Shown here: one piece after another, positions 36,801 to 47,368 of the stretch
How positions within the stretch are numbered: position 1 is the stretch's first letter
Layout: the number at the start of each line of letters is the position of its first letter
Assembly (NCBI GenBank): GCA_024138025.1
Contig: JAMXBD010000403.1
Span: 806,001 to 870,000, forward strand
Reading direction: 5' to 3'
Source of the DNA: Combretum micranthum
Lineage: Eukaryota; Streptophyta; Magnoliopsida; Myrtales; Combretaceae
DNA: 64,000 nt
Program-made: the position numbers and the translations under genes
The notes under the pieces: model-generated
What the model saw: the letters and a program-made list of their open reading frames with translations, nothing else
What the model was told of the DNA's origin: nothing
Database searches by the model: none

Positions 36801-39522
36801 TGTAAAGACCCGACCCACTAAATCCTGAGATTTAGAGTACTGAGTCTCCAACCACATATAACATTTTCACATTATATGTAAGATTGTCCTAAAATTAATA
36901 GTTTATTAAAATTGTTTGATCAAATCTACTAAAACTTTATAAACATCCTTTAACAAAATAAGATTGCTAATAAAAGCAATCTATATATATATACATCATA
37001 TGTCCAAAGTTTAGTGTCAGTAAAAGACACTACAAAAATTACAAGTTTTTCTTAGTACAAAAGATAATCTAAAGAAAGCTTAAGGTCTATTACACTTAGG
37101 CTTATCTAACAAGCCTTCTAAACAGAGAATTTTGCTTTAAACAAAAGCTTCTCCAAAATCCAAGGGTAATCGAGTCCTACTCGTCCCACTCATCCATAAA
37201 TCGCTCAAAATCTAACCCGTATCCTAGATCATCATATAACTTATCTTCATTACCTGCAAAGTAGCAAAAGTGAGCCAAAGGCCCAGTACGCAATGATAAT
37301 CACAAGAACAATTTATCAAGCAAACTTAAATCAAATGAAATGCATCAATGATAAATTCATTATCTTATTAAGTTTTCTTTTACAGAACAATAAGAGGGTA
37401 TTCAAACCCCAGGCTCACACTCTAGGAATTTAGGGGTTCTGAGTAACAGCAGTTACTCAAGGGGTTGATATAAGCAATCCGAATACTTATATCTCATATA
37501 TCTATTTCATAAAGAAATAGCTTCATTTAGGGTTCAAAAGCCGTTGCCTGACTGTACTTAAACTCAGTCCACAACATGAGTTTAGTTCACAAGTTCCCAT
37601 AAATTTTGAACTAAACCATGGTATTTCCCCCTAAGTTTAAGCAAATGCTACTCGGATACTATTCTCCCCATAGGCTACCCACTTAACCAAAAATAATTCG
37701 CTATTGCATCATAGCGTACCATTGCATCATGGTAAAGTCATTGCATCATGACTTAGGTTAAGCGCCTAACTAACATGTCATTGCATCATGACAGGTTTGT
37801 TGCTCCTCGGACCAGATTAAACAGCGTAATAAACATCCAGTTCATCAAAGCATTAAGCCGAATTGAATTAAATCAATTTAAGAATGCCTAGTCTTGGCAT
37901 ATAACAAACAAGCTATTGCGTACCTGTACCCAACAGTGTATTACTATATTCACTTGGAGGGGGGATAACCAAAGAATCTTTAACTGAAATAAGAATATCA
38001 AACAAATCAATAATAGAACGTAGAATTATATATATATATATATTTCACAATCCTAGGTTAACTATACAAGAAGATTCGATAAACTTAACATATAGTTTTA
38101 ATATCTAATTCATACATAAAACATGTTTATTTAGCTTATATATTCATTTGAAGATCATATATGCAGTAAAGAATGACAATTGAAGAAGTTTGAATTTGTA
38201 AAACTCAGGAGATACGCGGCCTTCTACACAGGCAAAATTGGACTGAACACCGGCACGTTGGAATTATACGCTGACGGCGTTAAGCCCGACGTTAAAATTT
38301 TTTATTTTGTTCACATTCAACACTGCTTCTATGTCGGAGGCGTTGAAGCTCTAGTGGCTGGCGTAGGATTTGAAAAATAAACGCTGGCTAATTTCCTTAC
38401 AAAAGCCGGCGGCATTTTAAGCGACTTTAGAAAAATCGGTTCTGATCACATTCAACACCACCTCTACGCTGAAGGCGTTGAAGTACCAAATGCCGGCGTA
38501 CGTTCAAAAACAGACATATTCGAAAAGAATTTATTTCCCTGTTTTGCACTTTGCAATTTTATAACATATGACACTTTAATCCTTCTTCAAACTCATATTT
38601 AGCTTCATACACTATTTTCTATCCACACTAATCAATTCTAGCAACTTTGAACATTAAAACACACTTTAAACTACTTCATTCACATCAAATCCTCTCCTCC
38701 TTTTCACTTCAACTTCAACTACTCAAATCAAATTCACTTTTCCCCAACACCTCTCACTACTTCTATATTACATAAACAAGTTCATATATCAATAACACAC
38801 AACCTAACATATATATCAATGCATAATACCATACAATTCAAAAGACCTTAACTAATCCTACCATAGGTTTTACACCTATATTACAAGAAAGGAAGTAAAA
38901 CAAGAGTTTATACAAGCTTTAACTTACACGTATAGACTTTGGCTTGGAGAGATTTTTCAATCCAAAAGCTTGATGTTGGTCTTTGGTTTAGGGTTTATAG
39001 TTTGAAGAAAAGGAAAAGAGAAAGGAAAGAAAAAAGAGGGAAATTCGTATTGGAAATGAGGGCTGCCAAAAGAGGTAATATTTGATCAAATTTATGACTC
39101 AATATTATCTTAAGTTTGACTTTTGAGGCATATAAGACTTAGGGTTAAATTTGGCTTAATTTGGAGCTCATTTGGGTTTAATTTAGGCTTGAAGAATAGG
39201 TAACTTTATAAAAAAAATCTGTCAATAATTTCTTAAGCATAACAAAAGTTGTTTTGATAATCTTAAATATAACACATACATATTAATTCATAAAAGACAC
39301 AAATATTAATTACACTATACTCATATTAATATACATGAAACAATAACATTAATTTCATTACAAAAAATCACTTACATTAATAATTAACATTAATAAATAT
39401 AATATATCAAACATATTTCTACATATTCATATTCATAAATCAAAATTGCTTCAAACTTAATATTTAGAACTAATATTGTATTCACATGAAATTTTAATTA
39501 TTGAATAATTTAGACTATTTCA
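36801..39522 (-). mobile_element. Solo LTR of the Tekay-type family
   Basis: The plus strand starts TGTAAAGACCCGACCCACT and ends AGACTATTTCA. Read on minus it matches the LTRs at 49833-52512 and 61143-63780 along its whole length (2722 bases). Flanking pentamers are GTTTA (36796-36800) and ATTTA (39523-39527), four of five identical. There is no internal region, so it is a solo LTR. It carries the GCCGGC-type module at 38210-38510, an (AT) run at 38028-38042, and the splice-like donor and acceptor described for the family. The 66-codon frame at 38180-38380 lies in the module and is not a gene. Confidence 0.85.
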
Positions 39523-39690
39523 ATTTACTTGCCATGTCAGCTTTTGGCTGGAAAAAAAAGGTTGGAATCTGGCCAAAGGTATTTTAGGTGAAAGATTTTA
39601 GAAGTTTAGATATTTTTGTATTACAAATTTTTTTTTAAATATATTTTTGTTACAAACCAAAATGTTTAGATACGATGAATGAAACTTACC

Positions 39691-40339
39691 CGCAATACAT
39701 CAAATATTGTAGATAGAAAAGAACTATTGCCTAATTTCAAGATCATACTTTAAATTTTTATTACATTTTTAAATCCATGTTTAATTCTTTTATTTTCACT
39801 TTTTTTTATGAACAGCCCTTGAACTATGTAGACGGCAGGTGGTCATTAAATTATGAGCAGAATCCGTTTAGATTAGCAACTGAACCGTGCTCGAGTCTAC
39901 TAGCATATATTATTTCTTTTTCATTTTTTCCCTTTTAATAAGAGGTTGATTTTACTTTTATTTAAAATTTATGGCATTGCTTGGATCTTTTATATTTTTA
40001 ATAAATAAAATATCTAGTAAAAATTCATTAGAGCATCTCCATTGCGGTTCTTAGCATAAGTTTCTATGCTCAGGGCCATAGTTTTGAAGGTAGGTTATTC
40101 AATTTTTTTGGATCCTCTATTAATGACTTCAAAAAGTAAGATCATTTATGATATATATATATATATATATATATTATATAGTGTATCGTGCAAAAGGTGC
40201 ACTGAACCTACAAAATTCAAAAAATATGAAAAATCTCATGTGAAAAACCTTGAAGATAAAGTGGTGAATTTTTTTATAAAAAAAAAATCATTAATATGCT
40301 TATATGACACTTTAACAACTTCATACATAAATATCCCTC
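39691..40339. other. Spacer without a gene
   Basis: AT-rich. A short phrase at 39830-39900 (TTGAACTATGTAGACGG, GCAACTGAACCGTGC) resembles ends of small plant transposons. Contains the (AT)12 run at 40151-40174. Confidence 0.5.
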
Positions 40340-41715
40340 GGGTCAGGTTGGGCTAGGTTTAGACCCACCAAATCTAGGGCCAAGAACCCAGACCTATACC
40401 ATCCCAAATTGACATGAGGCAAGTCTAAACCTATGGATCCATCAAATCCATGATGAGTATGGACAGGTCTAACTAGTCCAATTTAGAAAAAAAAAAATTA
40501 AAAAGTAAAATTCTAAATTTAGAATAAAATTTTGAACGTTAAATACAAAAGGGGGTCTAAGAATATATAACCTTTTAACCCATATTAATTTAACAATATT
40601 AAGACTTTGCAATTATTTATACACACACATACACATATCCCTATTAGGTTGAAATATTAAAATGCAAAATTAAAGTTACACTCTAAAAAAGTAAAATTTA
40701 TAAAAGAAAAAGAAATCTCATATTGTTTAGAAATGAGATTCTTCTCTTAATAAAACTCTATATAAAGAATGTGACATAGTTTCAAATTGTATTTATCACA
40801 TATGTTGTTATCAACAATGCATTAAATATTGTGAATAGATAACCAATATTTTCTTTTCACTTGTAAAGTAGTCTAAGCATTACATGTAATTTATTTTTTT
40901 AATGTTTCCCCTATTTTGTACTTTATATTTATATAAAGATTTATTTTTATTATCAAAGTCCCAGCCACCTAGCTAACATAACATAGATCATTACTTGTGA
41001 AAATTTATTTTTGAAATAACAAATTATATAATAAATTTTTAGGTGATTTATTGGTATAGTTGGTAGATTTTGATCCTTTTGATCAAATTCAACTATTGAT
41101 CAAACTTGCTCTATCATTTTATTACTTTGGATAAAAAAAATAAAGAAACTAAAATTCTAAATTTAAAATAAATTTTCAAACTTTAAATATAAAATAAACC
41201 TAAGAATATACTACTCTTTAGTCCATAATAATTTACTAGTAACAAGTATTTATATTCATGCATATCCCCATTGGGTTGAAATATTTGCAATGTATAACTA
41301 GAGTAATACTCTAAAAAAAGGAGTTTAAGAAAGAAAAGAAAAAGTTCTACATTGTTTAAAAGTGTGATTTTCTCTTAGCATGGCACATGGTTTTGTTTTT
41401 GTATTTATAACATGTGTTCTTATCAACAACATATTAAATATTATGAATAAGTAATTAATAATTTTTATTCACATAAAAAAATAGTTTAAACATTAAATGT
41501 CATTTTCTTTTTTTTTGTTATTATAATATTTTGTACTCTATATTTAGTTTTAGTTCTTAATTTAATCATAAGTAATTTATATTTATTTTAATTTTTTTAT
41601 TAAATTGAATCAGATTAGATCTATCGAGTCTGAAAATGAGGAAGGACCTACCTAGAAGGTAGGCCTGGTGTGATTGGGTTGGATCGAATTAATTCATACC
41701 TAATTCTTGGAGATA
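40340..41715. mobile_element. Possible hAT-like remnant
   Basis: GGTTGGGCTAGGTTTAGACC near the left and GGCCTGGTGTGATTGGG near the right resemble the GGGC-rich subterminal repeats of other candidates in the window. The body consists mainly of a direct duplication. No termini or duplication could be fixed. Confidence 0.3.
40481..41565 (+). repeat. Direct duplication, two units about 650 bases apart
   Basis: Unit 1 (about 40481-40960) and unit 2 (about 41134-41565) share in order TAAAATTCTAAATTTA, CCTAAGAATATA or TCTAAGAATATA, CATATCCC, GGTTGAAATATT, ACTCTAAAAAA, CATTGTTTA or TATTGTTTA, TCTCTTA, TTATCAACAA, ATTAAATATT and TTTTGTACT. Each unit also resembles one arm of the fold-back at 28604-29596. 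Confidence 0.7.
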
Positions 41716-41954
41716 TCTACTTGTAGAGGTCCTATGAGATATGATGTTTTGATAATCATAAAATTTCCATGGGAAAATTAATAGGTGCTTATTTCATTAT
41801 TAGAAAATTGAATATTATCTTTTATATTTCTAGTGTATTTCATTTTATGCTTGCTTTTTACTTTCCTAATAGATTAAACACGTCCAATACATGAATTCGT
41901 TGGCATTAACTAGCTAGTAATATATGGTGTATATATATATACACACACTTTTTC

Positions 41955-42060
41955 CTTTTTTTTTTTTTTCATTACAATGGGTGGAGAAAATCAAACTTGG
42001 TTTCTCTTACTTGAAAAGGTAGGGAAGTGATATATCACTAAGCTACAAGGTTATTGGCGA
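41955..42060 (-). mobile_element. tRNA-derived SINE
   Basis: On the minus strand: an A-box-like TTGTAGCTTAGTGATATATC, then TACCTTTTCAAGTAAG, a B-box-like AAACCAAGTTTGATTTTC, CACCCATTGTAATG, and a poly-A tail (T run on plus, about 41955-41969). This is the order expected of a plant SINE with a Pol III internal promoter. Confidence 0.55.
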
Positions 42061-45000
42061 TATAATTATATTTAAAAAAAAATCTTTATAAATAACTCCA
42101 CCACTAACAACCTAATAGATCGTGAGTGCAAAGCATCAATTCTCCACTGTACATGTCCTTTGTTGCTCGAGAAAAGATTGATGCAAGCATGTTGAACGAC
42201 ACTCACCTAATTTAGGGTCTTCAAATGTTGTTCACTATTTTAAGTTTAAAAATCTCATCTTGATAGGTATTTATTATGGAAAATTCCTCACTTAGGGTTC
42301 TAGGACTCTTAGTGACATATTAACTCCTTTCATAAATACTTTTTTGTTTTGTCTAAGATATTTGGTTTTAGATTCCCTAAATACTATTTAGTATCTTAAA
42401 TATTATCAATTCATTTTTTGAATGGTCTAAATCGAAATTTGTCAAAAACTTAAGGAAAAAACTATTTTTTTTTTTCAAGATCTTTCATAAAGAACACTAG
42501 ATTTTACAAGGATCTTATTATAATAGTGAAAATCTCAAAAAGTAAAGTTTCTAATATAGTAAATCTTTAACTTAGGGAATTATGTTAAGAACCTCCATCT
42601 TACATGCATAGAGCATTACATCGTATCATCTATAATATATTAGAAGGGAAGAGGGAAAAAAGAAAAAGAAAAAAAGATGGTTTTGATGGGTGCTTTTTCA
42701 ACATGAGACTATGAGACAATTGAATATTAGTTTTATATTTCAAGGGCATTTCACTTTGTGCTTTTTTTCCCATCTCATTTCACTCTATCCTTGTTTTTAC
42801 TTTTTTAATAGATAAAATACCTCGAATACATTAAAATATATTAATTTATTACTTAATAATATATAATAAAAGTATATAGGAAAATGGATTTTATTTTTTA
42901 TAAATAATTTCAACACCAAGGCATCAACCTAATAAAGCAGGGTTAAGGGAAAAAATTATATTTTAGAAAAATTACGAAAATGTTGTCGGTTAAAAATAAT
43001 ATTTAAAATAAACAGTATGAACTCTTCTCTTCAGGAAACAAATTTAGATTGTATTAGAATTTTTTTTTTTTTTTTTTATGAAGAGACAAGCAAGAACATT
43101 AGGATTGTCTTGAATTCAACTTGATATTTTATTGAAATATTATTATTATTTTCCTTAATCATCTTGCACGAAATACCTAACTCGCCCAGTAGAATACGGG
43201 TGGTGAACTTCAACGAAGTTGCAGGAAAGTAATTGAAGACTCTGATGATCCCTATGTTGATCGCATGTACACTTTTTTTGTTTTTAATTTGTCATTAGAG
43301 TATTTACATTCATCGGATCCTTTATAAGATCTTTAAAGCATCATATTATCATTTAAATTAATTTTTCTTCTAAAAAACCTTATTACTTTATCCATAAGGT
43401 CTTTTACATAAGTTCATTCACTTTTTTTTTATATTTTTATGGTTCTCATTTACTTCTAGATAATACCTTATTTTTACAAAATAATAATAATAAAATATTT
43501 CAAAAGAACTCATATTCTTTTATCTTTTACAGAGGACCCCAAAAAGTTGAAGGAACCCTCCATATCCGTAAGAATCTCTAAAAGTGAGCTCCTTCGCTTA
43601 AGAAGCCACGTAAAAAAACTCGAATGCAGATGCTCTAAGTGACTCTGATACGATATAATTTTTGTCGGTATGACTCTACTACAAGACAGCTTCAAGTGAT
43701 TTATTCCTTCGACGAGGGACTCCAATCCTGTCAGTCTCATGTGAATTCAGAATTTTCAGAAACTCCTCAAAAATCTTACTGGAGATTGAGATCTAAGCCC
43801 TGATTTTCTAGTCAAATTTGTACCGTATGTGATAACTTGAAGACTGGACCAAAAAACAATTTATGTCATTATAAAAACTCTTGAGCCGAAATAATGATGA
43901 ATACAACGATTCAGTAGAAACGGCACACTAGTTAAGACTCCATGTGGCATGTTTTGGGGAGGCTAAGAAAAGTGTTACTCATGCAAGTTAAAACTTAGTT
44001 GAATTTAAATAGTTTGCAAGACTCCATCCATTTGTCAACTTATCCATATTTATCATAAATATAAATTTGAAGTTATATATTAGAAAATGAATCCTCTAAA
44101 ATTAATTTTTTTAAATATTATCATATGTAATTAATGATTAAAATTATATGAAAGAAGATAGCGTCATGATAATATTACAAGATACTTCGATAAGCATCAT
44201 TAGCTATTGATTTGTAAATTAAGAGAAATCAATTACAAGGTCACATAATATGTACAAGTTCAATTTTGTTTATGAAAAAGCAATGATATAAATACAATAC
44301 TAAAAGAAAAGTAAACGCCTAAATAGTACACTAAACTAAAAGTAATGTTTAAAAAGTACTATAATAAGAACAGTAACAAAACCTGCATTATGTGTGAATT
44401 TATTTTGTGCGAACAAAGTATTAAAGAAATATAATTTATTTAAAAGATTGCGATAGTTAATGATAATGTAAGTTCATGAATTGATTACAGGTATTACATA
44501 TATGTTATTATTTCATTATATATATATTATGTAATGGTACTATATGATATTAATTTTTTAATATATATTTATATAATCTCATAATACGTGGGAAGATTTC
44601 AAATTGTAGAAATGCAGTATCGTGTATGAAGATTTATGTCATTAATTACATCAGGCAAACAATGCTCTTTTACAAAAAATTTAAAAGTCGCAACCCTTAG
44701 TAACTAATATGAAATACTTAATGAAAAAATATTTAATTTAATTAGTATAAAGACATGGTGATAAATGAAAGATAATGAGTACTAAATAATATTATCAATA
44801 AAAAGATATAAATTATGAAAGTTTTCCATATCGAAAAGGTATTAAAGTCAAAAGAATTATATATTATAATAAATATATCGTAATGGCTATCATTCTTTAT
44901 TTAAATACATATATATTAAAAATGACTTTCATTTTTCAAATAATGGGAATAAAACATAATGATGTCAAATTGTGCCATTCTACATTAATTATATAAAAGT

Positions 45001-46149
45001 TACAACTATTTTAAAAATTACCTCCACATGAAAAACATATCACTTAAATAGAGGTTTTGTAATTATTGCTTCAAAAGTGATTCCAATTAGAAGCTCAATA
45101 ATTTCTATAAAACAAAGGACGACCACTATGATGATAGGCTAAAATTGTATTTAGTATTTTATACACAAATTTCATTTATCTTGTATATCCAAATGACATT
45201 ACAATAAAAATTTTAAAAAAAAATGAAAAATATATATAAATAATTTGATGTAAAAATTGGTTATTTCATAACATTATGTAACTTACAAAAAAATACAACA
45301 AGAATGAGAAATTTCAAAATGAAAAGTACTTTTATTATACAATTACTGTGATGATTTAAGGTAATAAAATGAAAAAAAAAATTCACAATGAAAATTTTAC
45401 ATGCAAAGTATATATAAATGAAAAATAAAAATAATAATGATAAAACATGTTATCAAATATGGAAATGTCAAAATTTATGCATATACATAGGTGGAGTTAA
45501 ATTTAAAATTAAACTTACTTATTGAAATAATGGATGTTATAGATGAAATATCCCTAAAATCTAACTAAGGCTAATTAGAATAATATATAATTAACATGGA
45601 CTTATAGGTGAACTTCAATCTTTAATTCGGAAGCTTCTATGGTCCTGTTTTGGTTAATCATCTAATCATTAAAATAAATATAGTAATTAAAATATTAACA
45701 ATTTCAGTTGTTCAATCATGGTTGGGTGTGGTGTGAGTCATTGGATAAAGACAGAACAAGTTTCATCAAAATTAATGACAGGACCATAGAATTTGCGCTT
45801 TAATTTTTTGTTAAGTAGTTTTATGTTAAATGATAAGTTAATTAATTATAAATGTCAATTTATATTAACAAGCATCAATTTATTTAATAAATATTGACTT
45901 ACATAATTGTAAGTAACTAAATATTTAAAGCATTAAGTAGAACAACTATATATAATTGAATATAATTATAATTAAGTTATTTCAATTAAAAGCTGAGATT
46001 TACATGACAAGCTAAAGGTATGTTAGTAATTAACCTACTCCAAGAAAACTAGTATTTAGAGATGGAAATTCTGCAACGGAAAATGAGAAAAATAAGTTAT
46101 AATTCCATAAATAGAATCAACAATGATAGTTTTTGCAACTAAAATTTAT
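42061..46149. other. AT-rich spacer, possibly partly CACTA interior
   Basis: No credible gene in about 4 kb. The 76-codon frame at 43510-43740 on minus matches no family I know. A short inverted pair (TTCTATGGTCCTGT at about 45636 and ACAGGACCATAGAA at about 45780) may mark a small insertion. The CACTA end at 46196 implies that some of this tract belongs to that transposon, but its other end was not located. Confidence 0.4.
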
Positions 46150-46196
46150 GTTTAAAGACAAATTTTTTGTCTCTAAATCCCTATTTTCCTATAGTG
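46150..46196. mobile_element. CACTA transposon terminus
   Basis: Read on minus from 46196 the sequence is CACTATAGGAAAATAGGG followed by ATTTAGAGAC, the typical end of En/Spm-type transposons with subterminal repeats. TTA lies just outside, the expected size for the 3-bp duplication. The opposite end was not found, so the element may be truncated. Confidence 0.65.
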
Positions 46197-46288
46197 TTAA
46201 CTCATTGACTAGCTTCACATATATAAACCTTGATTTTCTCTCTCCTTTCTCATTTCTTCATCAACAAGTTTCCTAAATCTCTTTATCT
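46197..46288 (+). mobile_element. Leader fragment of an older LTR-like element
   Basis: TTCACATATATAAACC gives a TATA box at about 46218-46226, followed by the CT-rich ATTTTCTCTCTCCTTTCTC of a transcript leader. The leader appears to continue after the two insertions at 47369 (TTACATATCTCTTTG and onward). Confidence 0.4.
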
Positions 46289-46372
46289 TATAATACCTCT
46301 CAAATATAAATGGTAGAACTCTAATCACAAAGAGGTACCTTTTCTGTGTAATAGCTTGGAGTTTGTTAGAAC

Positions 46373-46438
46373 TCCAAAGTTAAGCGTGCTCTCAGTAGAG
46401 CAATCTCAAGATGGTGGTCTCTTGGGAAGCGCTACACC
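46373..46438 (+). ncRNA. 5S rRNA-derived promoter segment, left Cassandra LTR
   Basis: TTAGAACTCCAAAGTTAAGC matches the 5S rRNA core with its A-box, and CTTGGGAAGCGCTAC the C-box side. The intermediate element is damaged: AAGATGGTGGTCTCTTGG in place of the 5S-like GGATGGGTGACC. Confidence 0.75.
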
Positions 46439-46806
46439 AAAAGGATAAAACCATGCGGGTGTGGCTAAAGGGGACAATACCTTGGTGGGTAGAATTTCAA
46501 GTCGTTACACAGTACCTTTAGTGTCCTTGTTGTGCCTGAAGGTACGCTGAGAAGGCCAATGTACCTAGCATTACGATCCCTACCTAGGGTGACTTAAAGG
46601 CCTAGGGGTACCCCCTCCACTATGGTGGAACCTAGAGTGGTAGGTCTTGACAAATGGTTTCAGAGTAGTGGTTCTGGACCTATGTAATGAAAACTAACGA
46701 GAATGTCAGTTTTATAAGTGAAGGAGTATGTAATACCCCTCAAATATAGATGGTGTAACTCTAATCACAGAGAGGTGCATTTTCGGTGTAATGGCCTGGA
46801 GTTTGT

Positions 46807-46874
46807 TAGAACTCCAAAGTTAAGCATACTCTGAGTAGAGCAATCCTAGGATGGGTGACCCCCTAAGAAGTGCT
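46807..46874 (+). ncRNA. 5S rRNA-derived promoter segment, right Cassandra LTR
   Basis: TTAGAACTCCAAAGTTAAGC and an intact AGGATGGGTGACC are present, so the A-box and intermediate element of the 5S internal promoter are preserved, while the C-box side (CCTAAGAAGTGC) differs from the left copy. Confidence 0.78.
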
Positions 46875-47109
46875 ATACCAAAAGGACAAAACCGTGCGGC
46901 GCATGGCCAAAGCAAACAATACCTTGGTGGGTAGAGTTTCTAGTCGTTATACAGTGTCTTTGGTGTTCTAGTTGTGCATGAGGGTGCGTTGAGAGGACCA
47001 GTGTACCTGGAATTACAATCCTTGCCTAGGGTGGCTTAAGGGCCTAGAAGAGCCCCCTCTACTGTGGTGGAGCCTAGGGTGGCAGGTCGTGACATATCTT
47101 TTCTACAAG

Positions 47110-47360
47110 CCACTTTTTGAAATTGATCAATTTAGTATTCAAAAGAACTTTTCATACATATTGATATACCTCTATCAAATTAGCTAACATCATGATCCTA
47201 CGTAGCATTTTTAACCAATATGACAGAGGTATTATTGCGTATACAAAAAGTTCCTTTAGGTATTAAATTGATCAATTTTGAAATTGTACCTAATTATATT
47301 TTTATCAAAGTTTAAGTGCCATTCACAATATTTACCTTACCAGTTTTCACTTAATCTTCC
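47110..47360. mobile_element. MITE with 8-bp duplication
   Basis: Flanked by TCTACAAG on both sides (47102-47109 and 47361-47368). Internal arms are inverted: TTTTTGAAATTGATCAATTT at 47116 against AAATTGATCAATTTTGAAA near 47265, and AGAGGTATTA against the inverse of ATATACCTCT. It resembles the MITE at 22380-22592. It lies 15 bases past the Cassandra end. Confidence 0.75.
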
Positions 47361-47368
47361 TCTACAAG

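Larger units (their letters stand above)
35782..39690. mobile_element. TIR element with a nested solo LTR
   Basis: The sequence at 35784-35955 and the reverse complement of 39525-39688 match in order: AGTTTTATTCA or AGTTTCATTCA, TAACAAAAATATA, ACACAAAAATA or ATACAAAAATA, CTAAAATCTTTCA-type, AAAATACCTTTSGCCAGATT and CCAAAAGMTGAC. These are terminal inverted repeats of about 170 bases. Without the LTR insertion the element would be about 1.2 kb. The interior (35960-36800) has a CT-rich tract followed by non-coding sequence, possibly a captured leader. The inserted solo LTR sits right against the inner edge of the right arm. Confidence 0.65.
46289..47094 (+). mobile_element. Cassandra-type TRIM element, complete
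   Basis: Two LTRs (46289-46652 and 46729-47094, 364 and 366 bases) flank a 76-base internal region. The 5-bp duplication TATCT is perfect (46284-46288 and 47095-47099). Both LTRs end in TTGACA/GTGACA; the right one begins TGTAATACCCCTC and the left one has TA instead of TG. A primer site close to TGGTATCAGAGC (TGGTTTCAGAGT) starts at 46655, and a purine run (GTGAAGGAGTA) precedes the right LTR. Each LTR holds 5S rRNA-derived sequence, the defining trait of Cassandra. There is no coding capacity, so it would depend on proteins from other retrotransposons. Confidence 0.92.

Noticed and set aside
46373..46874. True 5S rRNA genes
   Set aside because: The two 5S-like parts sit at equal places in the LTRs of a TRIM element with a perfect duplication and have several mismatches, so they are element-borne derivatives, not rRNA genes.
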